DNA from: JAEVLT01 sp044598425
Lineage (GTDB): Bacteria; Bacillota; Bacilli; Bacillales; Cytobacillaceae
Reading direction: 5' to 3'
Assembly (NCBI GenBank): GCA_044598425.1
Contig: CP172536.1
Span: forward strand, 992,001-1,056,000
Length of the DNA: 64,000 nucleotides
The notes under the pieces are model-generated. The model was not told the origin of the DNA. It did no database searches and saw only the letters and a program-made list of their open reading frames with translations. This document shows positions 16,910 through 25,500 of the stretch, in pieces. Position 1 is the first letter of the stretch, and each line of letters begins with the position of its first letter. Both the position numbers and the translations under genes were made by a program.

Positions 16910-18421
16910 CTGAAGAATACAGTAAGGGTTATTCTTTTCTTATTGGTTTTATCCGGTTTATTATTTATCTTTAAAGATAAGCTGCAAGGCGGTCTGTTCG
17001 GCTTTCTAAGCCTTTTAATCACTTTATCTGTAATTTTTATCGGTTTCGTGATTTTCTTTGAAAATCGCCATCCAACCCAAACATTGACTTGGCTAATCGT
17101 GCTGGGGAGTTTTCCGCTAGTCGGATTTATTTTTTACCTGCTCTTTGGCAGAAGTTACCGAAAGGAAAGAATGTTTCGAAAAAAATATTTTCTCGATAAG
17201 CAGGCTTTCTTAACCATTGAAGGTGAAAACGACCCGCGCAGTGAAGAAAAAGTTCAGCAAATGGCAGACCACCAAAGAAGATTGTTTCATTTAGCGCAAA
17301 AGCTTGGCAATAGCCCTATTTCCTTTGATACTGCCACAAAAACGCTTACCAATGGTGAAGAAACGTTTCATCATATTATTCGGCAGTTAAAACGGGCTAG
17401 GCACCATATCCATCTAGAATACTACATTGTCCGCCATGATGATATCGGCCAAAAAATTAAAGATGTTTTAATTAGAAAAGCGAAAGAGGGAGTGAAAATC
17501 CGCTTTCTCTATGATGCGGTTGGCTCTTGGCAGCTTTCAAAAAAGTATATTGCTGAGTTAAGAAATGCCGGTGTCGAGGCAGTACCGTTTGGACCGGTGA
17601 AACTTCCATTTCTCAATAACAAATTTAATTTCCGCAATCATCGAAAAATCATCGTGATTGATGGAAATATTGGATTTGTCGGCGGGCTGAATATCGGTGA
17701 TGAATATTTAGGCAAAGATAAGAGTTTTGGGTTTTGGCGCGATACGCATTTGATGTTAAGGGGGGAAGCGGTCCGGACGTTGCAGCTTATTTTTCTGCAG
17801 GATTGGTATTATATGACCAATCATAGTTTTTTAACAGCTGAATACTTATCTCCTCAGCTTGACAATAAAAGCCACGGAGGTGTACAGCTGATTGCCGGTG
17901 GTCCAGACAATGAATGGAGCGTCATAAAGAATATTTTTTTCTCAATGATCAGTTCTGCAAAGGAATCCGTTTGGATTGCCTCGCCTTATTTCATACCAGA
18001 TGAGGATATCTTATCGGCGATTAAAGTGGCCGCGCTCAGCGGGATTGACGTCCGGTTGCTGGTACCCAATCGTCCGGATAAGCGGATTGTCTTCCACGCA
18101 TCCCGTTCCTATTTTCCCGAGCTTTTAGAAGCTGGTGTGAAAGTGTATGAGTACAAGCTTGGTTTCATGCATAGTAAAATTATTATTGTTGATTATGAAT
18201 TAGCCTCGATCGGTACGTCAAATATGGATATGCGCAGCTTCCATTTGAATTTTGAAGTAAATGCCTTTCTCTATCGGACGAAGAGTACCCAAAAGCTTGT
18301 TGCGGAGTATATCAATGACCTGGAATCAAGTGAGAAACTTGAACTGGATACCTTTAATAAAAGGCATATTGGGTATCGCTTATTAGAATCAACATCCAGA
18401 CTGTTATCCCCATTGTTATAA
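16910..18421 (+). CDS. cls: Cardiolipin synthase
   Basis: A phospholipase-D superfamily enzyme that joins two phosphatidylglycerols into cardiolipin at the membrane. It has two N-terminal membrane helices and two HKD motifs: HRKIIVID near the middle and HSKIIIVD near the C-terminus, each with the downstream GG or GTSN segment. Start choice is unusual. The only standard in-frame start is TTG 16943, which has no ribosome site and truncates the first helix. CTG 16910 follows AGGTGAT by six bases and gives LKNTVRVILFLLVLS and 503 residues, the usual length. The next in-frame codon upstream, ATT 16907, is also possible. Confidence 0.9.
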   Translation: MKNTVRVILFLLVLSGLLFIFKDKLQGGLFGFLSLLITLSVIFIGFVIFFENRHPTQTLTWLIVLGSFPLVGFIFYLLFGRSYRKERMFRKKYFLDKQAFLTIEGENDPRSEEKVQQMADHQRRLFHLAQKLGNSPISFDTATKTLTNGEETFHHIIRQLKRARHHIHLEYYIVRHDDIGQKIKDVLIRKAKEGVKIRFLYDAVGSWQLSKKYIAELRNAGVEAVPFGPVKLPFLNNKFNFRNHRKIIVIDGNIGFVGGLNIGDEYLGKDKSFGFWRDTHLMLRGEAVRTLQLIFLQDWYYMTNHSFLTAEYLSPQLDNKSHGGVQLIAGGPDNEWSVIKNIFFSMISSAKESVWIASPYFIPDEDILSAIKVAALSGIDVRLLVPNRPDKRIVFHASRSYFPELLEAGVKVYEYKLGFMHSKIIIVDYELASIGTSNMDMRSFHLNFEVNAFLYRTKSTQKLVAEYINDLESSEKLELDTFNKRHIGYRLLESTSRLLSPLL

Positions 18422-18436
18422 TGGTTCATTTTGTTT

Positions 18437-18470
18437 AAAGCCATTCCTTTAATGGAAATGGTTTTTTTCT
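18437..18470 (+). terminator. cls terminator
   Basis: An imperfect stem (AAAGCCATTCC against GGAAATGGTTT) is followed by a T run. Confidence 0.6.
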
Positions 18471-18527
18471 TTTTAGAAAGGAATTTGCATGCCGGAACGA
18501 GAATTCTTTTTATAGGTGGTGATGAAA

Positions 18528-19724
18528 ATGTTATCGGCGCATACGAAAGCCGGGAAAAAAATAAGCTTAGGTTATCCCTATAAAAAAGAAACGTTATTGT
18601 ATTTACGGAATAAAGAAGAATTTTTTTGCCCTATATGTGGAGAACAGGTATTTCTCAAACTGGGCGAGAGAAAAATTTTCCATTTTGCCCACAAAAGCGG
18701 CGGAGCGTGCCGTGAATTTTACGAAAATGAAACCGAGTACCATATGGATGGAAAACTGCAGCTGTTTCGGTGGTTAAGACGACAAAAAATAGATGCGGTA
18801 TTGGAATACTACGACAGCGATATCAAACAGCGGCCGGATATTGCCTTTCAAGTGAATGGTCAAAAATTTGCACTTGAATACCAGTGTTCCTCAATTCCGG
18901 AACAAAGTTTCAAAAAAAGAACCGATCAATACGTGCAAAAAGGTTACATCCCGCTTTGGATTCTTGGAGGAAGCAAGCTCCAACAAAAACAGCCAAGTGT
19001 TGTCAGTTTAAGCAACTTTCATTATTTGTTTTTGCGGGAAAATGCAGAACATCAATTATTCCTTCCTTTTTTTTCACCAGAACAAAGTTGCTTCATGATC
19101 CTTTCCTCCATTTCTCCTTACACAACAAAATATGCCCAAATACAAAAATCTGAACTGCAATTAGATCAATCAAGTTTATCATCAATCGTAAATCCTGCTA
19201 TAGTACCGAAAGTAAATGCTCGTTTATGGAGGATAAGGCTGGATACTTATCAATGGAATTGGTGCCTTCATCCTGGAAAAGACCAGAGAAACTTTTTTAA
19301 TGAATTGTATCAGCACCGCTTAAACCCTTTCTTGCTGCCAGCTGAAATTGGCCTTCCCGTTCCGCATGCTCTGCTAATTCAAACGCTCCCCTTTATTTGG
19401 CAAACGTATCTTTATATGGATGTGATCGGTTATAAACATCCGGGAGAGTTGATTTCACCCCAAGAAATGGAAACCCATTTTTATAATAGGGTAACAACGG
19501 GAAAAATTATCGTCCGCACTACACCGCAAATAAGCAGTGGAAATCCGCTTAAAGCGGCGGAAGAGTTTTTGCTCCTCCTTGAAAAACTGGGAAGCACCGT
19601 GTCGCTTGGTAATGGTTATTTTCGAATGCGAAAGTCTTTAATCATCCCAAAAACAAACAGCGAAAAAGAAGAAATCGCAAAACACTTTTTAAAATCTGCA
19701 TGGTGGAATCGTGTGAATGGATAA
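18528..19724 (+). CDS. coiA: Competence protein CoiA
   Basis: A 398-residue predicted nuclease needed for transformation in Bacilli and streptococci. The N-terminal region has CPICGEQVFLKLGERKIFHFAH with a later cysteine in GGACRE, a zinc-finger-like arrangement (about residues 33-65). The nuclease-like core follows, with RPDIAF and FALEYQCS (about 100-120), a PD-(D/E)xK pattern. ATG 18528 has AGGTGGTGA upstream; GTG and ATG codons just before it are also in frame. pepF follows, as in other Bacillaceae. Confidence 0.9.
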   Translation: MLSAHTKAGKKISLGYPYKKETLLYLRNKEEFFCPICGEQVFLKLGERKIFHFAHKSGGACREFYENETEYHMDGKLQLFRWLRRQKIDAVLEYYDSDIKQRPDIAFQVNGQKFALEYQCSSIPEQSFKKRTDQYVQKGYIPLWILGGSKLQQKQPSVVSLSNFHYLFLRENAEHQLFLPFFSPEQSCFMILSSISPYTTKYAQIQKSELQLDQSSLSSIVNPAIVPKVNARLWRIRLDTYQWNWCLHPGKDQRNFFNELYQHRLNPFLLPAEIGLPVPHALLIQTLPFIWQTYLYMDVIGYKHPGELISPQEMETHFYNRVTTGKIIVRTTPQISSGNPLKAAEEFLLLLEKLGSTVSLGNGYFRMRKSLIIPKTNSEKEEIAKHFLKSAWWNRVNG

Positions 19725-19845
19725 ATGATCTAGAAAGGATTAGCATAAAATATGTTGGAATGGAAGGAAAAACGGAAGGGTATGGAGAAAAATATAAGAA
19801 TGCACTATCTTCGTATTTCGAAATAATGCTTTTAGGAGGTAAAAT

Positions 19846-21663
19846 ATGGCAAAAGAATCAGCGGTAAAAACTCTCCCATCAAGAAGTGAAATTCCAGTTG
19901 ACGATACATGGAGGCTGGAAGATGTATTTTCAAGTGATGAGGAGTGGGAAAAGGAATTTCAAGACGTTAAAAAACAAATACCGGGAATCCAGGAATTCCA
20001 AGGTAAGCTTGGTGAAAGTGCGGAAAAATTGTATGAAGCCCTTCAATACGAAGATCATCTGCTCGAAAGAATCGGCAAGCTCTATACGTATGCCCATATG
20101 AGATATGACCAGGACACAACCAATTCCTTTTACCAAGGGTTGGATGACCGGATGAAAAATCTATATTCCCAGGCTGCAAGCCAGCTTGCATTTATTGTGC
20201 CGGAGATCTTATCGATTGAAGAAAGCAAGTTATCGGGATTTTTAAAGGAAAATGAAGAGCTTAAACTGTATGAGCATGCACTAGAAGAAATCAATCTGCA
20301 GCGGCCGCATGTCCTTTCGGCGGAAGCGGAAGCGCTTTTGGCGCAGGCAAGTGAGATTATGAACGCATCGAGCAACACTTTCGGAATGCTGAATAATGCC
20401 GATTTACAGTTCCCATCCATAAAAGATGAAAATGGCAATGAAGTAGAAGTAACCCATGGGCGCTATACGAGATTTTTGGAAAGCGCCGATCGGCGAGTCC
20501 GCCATGATGCTTTTAAAGCTGTATATGACACATATGGCCAGTATCGGAATACTTTTGCCAGCACGCTTAGCGGCAATGTGAAAAAAGACAATTTTAACGC
20601 GCGGGTAAGAAAGTATGATTCTGCAAGACAGGCAGCCTTGGCGGCAAATAACATACCGGAAAGTGTCTACGACAATCTTGTCAACACAGTGCATAACCAT
20701 TTGCACTTATTGCATCGCTATGTAAAATTGCGAAAAAAAGTACTGGGCGTAGATGAGCTCCATATGTATGATTTGTACACACCGCTTGTGAAAGAAGTGA
20801 AAATGGAAATTCCGTATGAAGAAGCGAAAGAGTTAGTGTTAAAAGGTCTGGCACCGATGGGTGAGGAATATGGGGATATTTTGAAACAGGCGTTTGAAAA
20901 TCGCTGGATTGATGTTCATGAAAATAAAGGAAAGCGAAGCGGAGCTTATTCGTCTGGAACATATGGCACCAATCCGTATATCCTTTTAAACTGGCAGGAT
21001 AATGTAAACAATTTATTTACACTTGCCCATGAATTGGGTCACTCAGTCCACAGTTATTATACAAGAAAGACGCAGCCATACCCATACGGAGACTACTCTA
21101 TTTTTGTTGCAGAGGTTGCTTCAACATGCAACGAAGCTTTGTTAAATGATTATTTGCTTAAAACAATTGACGATGAGCAAAAACGAATATACCTTTTGAA
21201 CCATTACTTAGAAGGATTCAGAGGAACGGTTTTCCGCCAGACGATGTTTGCAGAGTTTGAGCATTTGATCCATCAAAAGGCACAAAATAATGAGGCATTA
21301 ACCGCTGAGTTATTAACAAAGGAATACTATGCGTTAAATAAAAAATATTTTGGTGAAGAAGATATCGTGATTGATGAGGAAATTGGCTTGGAATGGTCAA
21401 GAATTCCACATTTCTATTACAATTATTATGTGTATCAATATGCGACAGGCTTTAGTGCGGCAACTACCTTAAGCAAACAGATTATCGAAGAAGGGGAGCC
21501 GGCTGTAAAGCGGTATATTGACTATTTAAGCGCGGGCAGTTCGGATTATCCCATTGAGGTCTTAAAAAGGGCTGGAGTGGATATGACAAGCTCAGAGCCA
21601 ATCGAGAACGCATGCAAAGTATTTGAAGAAAAACTAAATGAACTGGAAAAATTGCTTTCCTAA
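19846..21663 (+). CDS. pepF: Oligoendopeptidase F
   Basis: A cytosolic M3-family zinc metallopeptidase that cleaves short peptides. The 605-residue protein has HELGHSVHSYY (HExxH, about residues 386-390) and the third ligand region FVAEVASTCNEALL about 25 residues later. TAGGAGG lies upstream of the ATG. It could process peptides imported by Opp, though this is inference from function and neighbourhood. A hairpin follows. Confidence 0.95.
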   Translation: MAKESAVKTLPSRSEIPVDDTWRLEDVFSSDEEWEKEFQDVKKQIPGIQEFQGKLGESAEKLYEALQYEDHLLERIGKLYTYAHMRYDQDTTNSFYQGLDDRMKNLYSQAASQLAFIVPEILSIEESKLSGFLKENEELKLYEHALEEINLQRPHVLSAEAEALLAQASEIMNASSNTFGMLNNADLQFPSIKDENGNEVEVTHGRYTRFLESADRRVRHDAFKAVYDTYGQYRNTFASTLSGNVKKDNFNARVRKYDSARQAALAANNIPESVYDNLVNTVHNHLHLLHRYVKLRKKVLGVDELHMYDLYTPLVKEVKMEIPYEEAKELVLKGLAPMGEEYGDILKQAFENRWIDVHENKGKRSGAYSSGTYGTNPYILLNWQDNVNNLFTLAHELGHSVHSYYTRKTQPYPYGDYSIFVAEVASTCNEALLNDYLLKTIDDEQKRIYLLNHYLEGFRGTVFRQTMFAEFEHLIHQKAQNNEALTAELLTKEYYALNKKYFGEEDIVIDEEIGLEWSRIPHFYYNYYVYQYATGFSAATTLSKQIIEEGEPAVKRYIDYLSAGSSDYPIEVLKRAGVDMTSSEPIENACKVFEEKLNELEKLLS

Positions 21664-21676
21664 CCAGTTTGTTGTA

Positions 21677-21716
21677 TAAAAGGATGGGAGCGGAATAAGC
21701 TGCCATCCTTTTAAAA
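21677..21716. terminator. Hairpin after pepF, shared with a convergent small gene
   Basis: AAAAGGATGG (21678-) pairs with CCATCCTTTT (21702-21712), leaving a partly paired loop. The T run is short on both strands. Confidence 0.5.
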
Positions 21717-21884
21717 TCCTTTAAATCTTTTTTGCTCGTTAATGGATGCAAAAAAAGCTAAGAGCGAAATAAATAGTAGCGGAATGCTAATCAATAGCGG
21801 GAAGATCTTCATCAAGGCGAGCAGGTGAAGAAAAAAGGAAACCGCAATAAACAAAAGCAAACCAAAAAATATCAGTCTATTCAA
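21711..21884 (-). CDS. Small hydrophobic membrane protein
   Basis: A 57-residue reading frame on the minus strand with TTG start at 21884 and GGTG eight bases upstream. It encodes two membrane helices (residues 3-24, LIFFGLLLFIAVSFFLHLLA, and 27-46, IFPLLISIPLLFISLLAFF) and a short polar tail ending KRFKGF. The regular hydrophobic pattern and ribosome site suggest a real gene, although it is short. I do not recognise the family. It is convergent with pepF and divergent from the RoxS-like RNA. Confidence 0.5.
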   Translation of the reverse strand: MNRLIFFGLLLFIAVSFFLHLLALMKIFPLLISIPLLFISLLAFFASINEQKRFKGF

Positions 21885-21963
21885 GCCGTATCACACCTTG
21901 TTTTTTATTCAATTCTCTCTTTATATTTATGACTTATTTTTTTATTCTATGAATTTGACAATA

Positions 21964-22038
21964 TTGTGAAAACTGGCACAATCTTATTGTCAATTCATGA
22001 TTTTACGTGTTATATTTTATATGTGAAGTTGATCACAA
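21964..22038 (+). promoter_or_regulatory. Promoter and Rex-like operators of the RoxS-type RNA
   Basis: A promoter TTGTCA (21987), 18-base spacer, TATATT (22011-22016) points to a start near 22023. Two 18-base sites fit the Rex pattern TTGTGAA-N4-TTCACAA with two mismatches each: 21964-21981 (upstream of the -35) and 22021-22038 (over the start). The second also contains TGTGA-N6-TCACA, the Fnr pattern. Rex (NADH-sensing) and ResD are known regulators of roxS in B. subtilis. Confidence 0.7.
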
Positions 22039-22145
22039 CAAACATATACCCCTTTGTTTGACCGTGAAAAATTTCTCCCATCCCCTTTGTTCGTATTTAT
22101 AGAAAAAGGCTTTACAGCAGACCAGTGCTGTAAAGCCTTTTTCAT
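22023..22145 (+). ncRNA. roxS: RoxS/RsaE-type regulatory small RNA
   Basis: No protein is encoded here. After the start come ACAAACATATACCCCTTTG, then GTGAAAAATTTCTCCCATCC and CCTTTGTTCG, and finally a strong terminator (GGCTTTACAGCA against TGCTGTAAAGCC with T run, 22103-22143). The two C-rich, unpaired CCCCTTTG elements and the AATTTCTCCCATCC linker are hallmarks of RsaE/RoxS, which pairs with ribosome-binding sites of TCA-cycle and redox genes. B. subtilis roxS lies in the same place, between pepF (yjbG) and yjbH. Length is about 120 bases, as expected. The identification is from remembered sequence and synteny, not an alignment. Confidence 0.88.
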
Positions 22146-22270
22146 TTTAAAAAAACCGCTTCGATTAAATGTAAACTCGCCGATTGGCGAGTCCCTAAGG
22201 GAGGCGTAGTTGAATTTCTGTTCGACTAAATTAGCTAAAAAAGGCCGTATCCGTAAATTGGACCGGTCAG

Positions 22271-23140
22271 TTAACTTTCGATATATTTCCAGAATGTTCC
22301 GTATTTTGCAGGAATTTGTTCTACTTTTTTCTTTAGCAGCAGTTTTTTCATTTCCCGCTCTACTTGAGCGGTCGTCATATTATAAACAACTGCAATTTCC
22401 TGAGAAGCAACGAGTCTGAAAAATTTCATAAAAACTTCGAGCGGTGGCGGGGGCGATTGCCTTGGTACTTCCGCTAGCATCTCTTCAAGGATTTGGACAT
22501 AAATTTCATATGGATAGGCACCTGTAATTTTAATTCCTTCTTCTTCAACATTTTCATTAAAGAAAACAAGGGTAGGAATTTCTTGTACATCCATTTCAAC
22601 TGTAATTTTCAAATCACATTGAAGGGCTTTTGCTGCTCCTTCTGAATGGATATCAGACATAAACTCATGAACATCCAGGCCGGCATTTCGGGCACACTCT
22701 TTCAGCACTTCAAGATGAGTAACATCTTTCTTTTCTAAAAAAAGCAGCTCTTGAAGTTTTCGTAAAAAGCGAATGCCAGCTTTTCTTCCTTGTAATTCAG
22801 CAGCTTTAATTGCCATGGAGGCAATATAGGGTGCTGCCACCGGATTTTCTAACCAAAGATCCCCATCACAAGACATACCAGAGCGGCTGGCTGTTTTTTC
22901 CCATAATTCCGCAAGGTTTTCATATTTTCGCTTTTTACTTATATTTAAATTAGCCAGTTTTCCACTTAGCACATGCTTTATGGAAAAATATCGTCCGTAT
23001 TCAACTTGCAATTTTTTTAAAATCGGTTCTAATGCCCAGCATTCCGGACAGATCGGATCGATAAAAATATAGATTTCAATTGGCTTTTTTTCACTGCCGT
23101 GGCAATGATGTGCTGAAAAAATGTGTTCATGTCCATTCAC
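22271..23140 (-). CDS. yjbH: Spx adaptor protein YjbH (SpxH)
   Basis: YjbH/SpxH binds Spx and hands it to ClpXP. The 289-residue protein has an N-terminal His/Cys-rich segment (HEHIFSAHHCHG), then a DsbA-like thioredoxin fold with CPEC in IDPICPECWALEP (about residues 32-44). The C-terminal extension contains MEREMKKLLLKKKVEQIP-like helices. Start is GTG 23140 overlapping the yjbI stop (GTGA), with AGGTGAG six bases upstream, so the two are translationally coupled. Pairing with a globin gene suggests a shared redox or nitrosative context. Confidence 0.92.
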   Translation of the reverse strand: MNGHEHIFSAHHCHGSEKKPIEIYIFIDPICPECWALEPILKKLQVEYGRYFSIKHVLSGKLANLNISKKRKYENLAELWEKTASRSGMSCDGDLWLENPVAAPYIASMAIKAAELQGRKAGIRFLRKLQELLFLEKKDVTHLEVLKECARNAGLDVHEFMSDIHSEGAAKALQCDLKITVEMDVQEIPTLVFFNENVEEEGIKITGAYPYEIYVQILEEMLAEVPRQSPPPPLEVFMKFFRLVASQEIAVVYNMTTAQVEREMKKLLLKKKVEQIPAKYGTFWKYIES

Positions 23141-23544
23141 TGGGTCTCACCTGGCTGCAATTCATCATCCGGAGTATTGATCATATGCTGTGCAGTTAAG
23201 TAGAGCCGGGAATAAAATTCATCCCGAATCGGCCCTTCCAAACCGACTTTGTCCATTGCCTGATGCATGCACGACAACCACGCTTTTGCCCTTCTTGGTG
23301 TAACTGGAAATGGCAAATGGCGCGCGCGCATCATCGGATGGCCATGTTCTTCAGTATATAATGCAGGACCGCCTAAATATTGAGTTAAAAATTGCTTTTG
23401 CTTTCGTGCAATTTCAGATAAATCATCAGGAAAGATTGGAGAAAGATCAGGATGTTGCCCAACCAAGCCGTAAAAAGTATCAACAAGACGATGTAAAGTC
23501 TTTTCGCCAATCGCCTCGAAAGGTGTAATTTTTTTCTCGATCAT
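23137..23544 (-). CDS. yjbI: Truncated haemoglobin YjbI (group II)
   Basis: A 135-residue 2/2 globin. Conserved signatures include FYGLVGQHP, KQFLTQYLGGPALYTEEHGHP and RARHLPFP with the proximal histidine, and WLSCMHQAMDKVGL. ATG 23544 has AAGGAG nine bases upstream; the longer frame starts inside the promoter. Group II globins bind O2 and NO and can act in peroxide or NO handling. It is the first gene of a two-gene unit with yjbH. Confidence 0.93.
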   Translation of the reverse strand: MIEKKITPFEAIGEKTLHRLVDTFYGLVGQHPDLSPIFPDDLSEIARKQKQFLTQYLGGPALYTEEHGHPMMRARHLPFPVTPRRAKAWLSCMHQAMDKVGLEGPIRDEFYSRLYLTAQHMINTPDDELQPGETQ

Positions 23545-23581
23545 GTTGGTTAACTCCTTTAAATGGGTTTTTGTAATTTTT

Positions 23582-23610
23582 ATTGTAGCAATGCCGTATT
23601 TATATCTCAA
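23582..23610 (-). promoter_or_regulatory. Promoter of yjbI-yjbH
   Basis: The minus strand has TTGAGA, a 17-base spacer and TACAAT, with transcription expected to start about 30 bases before the yjbI ATG. Confidence 0.7.
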
Positions 23611-23642
23611 ATAAATAGCTTAAGATCCGATAGTAGTGTTCG

Positions 23643-23676
23643 CAAAAAGACCCTCTATTCATGATGATAGAGGGTG
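23643..23676 (-). terminator. Terminator of yjbJ
   Basis: ACCCTCTAT and ATAGAGGGT flank an eight-base loop; on the minus strand a run of T follows. Confidence 0.75.
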
Positions 23677-23682
23677 AAAATT

Positions 23683-24315
23683 TTATCCATAAAAGGAATT
23701 TGTTATTTTTCTTACATAATTAACGGTTTCTTTGAAGGGTGGAATACCGCCGTATTTATCTACGTTTCCCGGGCCGGCGTTATATGCAGCCAGTGCCAAA
23801 CTTACATTTCCGTCATATTTGTTGAGCATTTGTTTTAAGTATTTTGTACCTGCGAAAATATTTTGCTGAGGATCAAAAGGATCGTTAACACCCAGCGATC
23901 TTGCTGTTTGCGGCATTAATTGCATTAATCCTGAAGCTCCTGCTTGACTTAACGCTTCGGTATTGAAATTCGATTCATGCTGAATAACAGCTTGAATCAA
24001 TTTCGCAGGAACTCCGTACTGCTGGGCGGCTTGCTGGATGATGGCATCGACAGCTGGATCAGCGCCTTTGTTTTCAATTACTTTTCCAGTGGATTTAAGC
24101 AGCGACAGCAACGATGGTGCAGAAAAAGCTGCTGGAGCCGCTGAAGAAGTTTCAAGATTATCGCTGTTTAGTGATTGTACTGAAGATATAATGCCATTGT
24201 TTGAGAGCAGCTCGCTGAAAAGATCTTGAAATAGTGTAGAAGAATCAGAAGTTGAACCGCTGAAATTTTGAACAGCTTTCAGTTCTAACATTGCTTTTAG
24301 ATTGTCAATTTTCAT
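23683..24315 (-). CDS. yjbJ: Lytic transglycosylase YjbJ/CwlQ-like
   Basis: A 210-residue peptidoglycan hydrolase with a C-terminal SLT domain: the catalytic glutamate is in IQAVIQHESNFNTEALS (about residue 112), followed by GASGLMQLMP and LAAYNAGPGNVDKYGG. The N-terminal 90 residues are Ser/Leu-rich and low complexity. No signal peptide is visible, so its export route is unclear. B. subtilis YjbJ (CwlQ) is a soluble lytic transglycosylase with muramidase activity. AAGGAG precedes ATG 24315. Overlap with flagellar or competence roles cannot be judged. Confidence 0.88.
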   Translation of the reverse strand: MKIDNLKAMLELKAVQNFSGSTSDSSTLFQDLFSELLSNNGIISSVQSLNSDNLETSSAAPAAFSAPSLLSLLKSTGKVIENKGADPAVDAIIQQAAQQYGVPAKLIQAVIQHESNFNTEALSQAGASGLMQLMPQTARSLGVNDPFDPQQNIFAGTKYLKQMLNKYDGNVSLALAAYNAGPGNVDKYGGIPPFKETVNYVRKITNSFYG

Positions 24316-24328
24316 GAACCAATTCTCC

Positions 24329-24916
24329 TTACAAATCCATCATCGAATATTTTCGATCATAAAAGCGTTGGATTTTATTTTTCGTTTCCCGTTTTGGTAT
24401 TCCATGCTTAGCAAGAAATTCATTAAAAAACGCTTGTCCGCGCTGATAATTCTCTACTTCATATTCTAACTCATAATCCTCTTTCTTTAAATAGGAACTA
24501 TAGTCCAAAACAAACAATCCGTTTGCATCTTTCACTTCTGCTCTTTTCGTTAGGAGGGAACCGAAATACTTCAGCTTAGAAAAGGGGATGCCCATCTCTT
24601 CAATGAGCTTTTCAATCTCTCCTTCAGGAAGCAGGTTTTTGCTAAAAGCGAGCTGAGCTACATGCGGCGAGAGCAACACGTTTGTTTCCAACAGCCCTTC
24701 TTGAAAAGGCTGTTTTAACGTCAGTTCGAATTGTTGATCTTTCTCGCGGATTCTTAAAGCGGCTCCTTTTTGTTTCAGTTGAAAATCAGATGTGTCAAAA
24801 TAATGATTTTCTTGCGCAAAAATGGCTTCTTTTTCGATTTTGAAAAATTCTAGCAGCCGTTCGTATTCACTTTTCGTCAGTATGTTTTTAAATTCAATTT
24901 CAAGAGTTTGTGTCAA
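24329..24916 (-). CDS. yjbK: CYTH-domain protein YjbK
   Basis: A 195-residue member of the CYTH/triphosphate tunnel metalloenzyme superfamily. The N-terminal ExExK motif is EIEFK (residues 6-10), and further conserved charged strands include ALRIREKDQQFELTLKQP and LVLDYSSYLKKEDYELEYEVE. These line a tunnel that binds triphosphates and metal. Start is TTG 24916 with AAGGAAAAG upstream. Its substrate in Bacilli is not established. It lies upstream of yjbJ and divergent from yjbL-yjbM. Confidence 0.88.
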   Translation of the reverse strand: MTQTLEIEFKNILTKSEYERLLEFFKIEKEAIFAQENHYFDTSDFQLKQKGAALRIREKDQQFELTLKQPFQEGLLETNVLLSPHVAQLAFSKNLLPEGEIEKLIEEMGIPFSKLKYFGSLLTKRAEVKDANGLFVLDYSSYLKKEDYELEYEVENYQRGQAFFNEFLAKHGIPKRETKNKIQRFYDRKYSMMDL

Positions 24917-25103
24917 ACGATTCTTTTCCTTTCTCCATAAGTCCTTTCTTTTATTTTACGAAAAATCACCAAGAACGCAATCCTTGGGAGAAATGGTTGA
25001 TTATGATAAAATAGGAAAGTAAAGAACTTACTGTTTTTAACGGATGAAAGGAGAAAGGGCAAAAGTCGATTTTGGTAAAAGAACCGTCCTTGCCCGAAAG
25101 AGA

Positions 25104-25466
25104 ATGAAAAAGAGATTAATCATTAATACCGCACAAATAAACAACGATCAGTTAATTTTAACTGTAGACGAACCGATTTCAACTTTACAACCTGCTGAAC
25201 ATATGCTGGTAGATTCCGACCATTTTTCGTTTATTTATTTAATGGAAAATGAAGAGAAAGATTATACATATATCATTATACCTGAACAAGTATGGCCGGT
25301 TCTAAAAGAAGCAATCAAAGGGGGGATCCCTGCGTTCGTAACTTTTAAGGATGAACGAGTGGAATTACCCCAGTTTCAATCTGAAATGGAATATTTAGTG
25401 AGTAACATAAAAGGGAACGGTAACTATGGGGAGGAAATGGCGGGTAAAGTAGAACGTTTGTTTTAA
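25104..25466 (+). CDS. yjbL: YjbL-like protein
   Basis: A 120-residue acidic soluble protein (MKKRLIINTAQINNDQLIL onward) with no recognised catalytic motif. An in-frame ATG at 25044 would add 20 basic residues but has no ribosome site; 25104 has only a weak GAAAGAGA, so the start is uncertain. The position, just upstream of yjbM and divergent from yjbK, matches B. subtilis yjbL, whose function is unknown. The stop is 34 bases before yjbM. Confidence 0.75.
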   Translation: MKKRLIINTAQINNDQLILTVDEPISTLQPAEHMLVDSDHFSFIYLMENEEKDYTYIIIPEQVWPVLKEAIKGGIPAFVTFKDERVELPQFQSEMEYLVSNIKGNGNYGEEMAGKVERLF

Positions 25467-25500
25467 ATTTGCGTTCAGAAAAAAGCTTGAGGTGTAGTAG

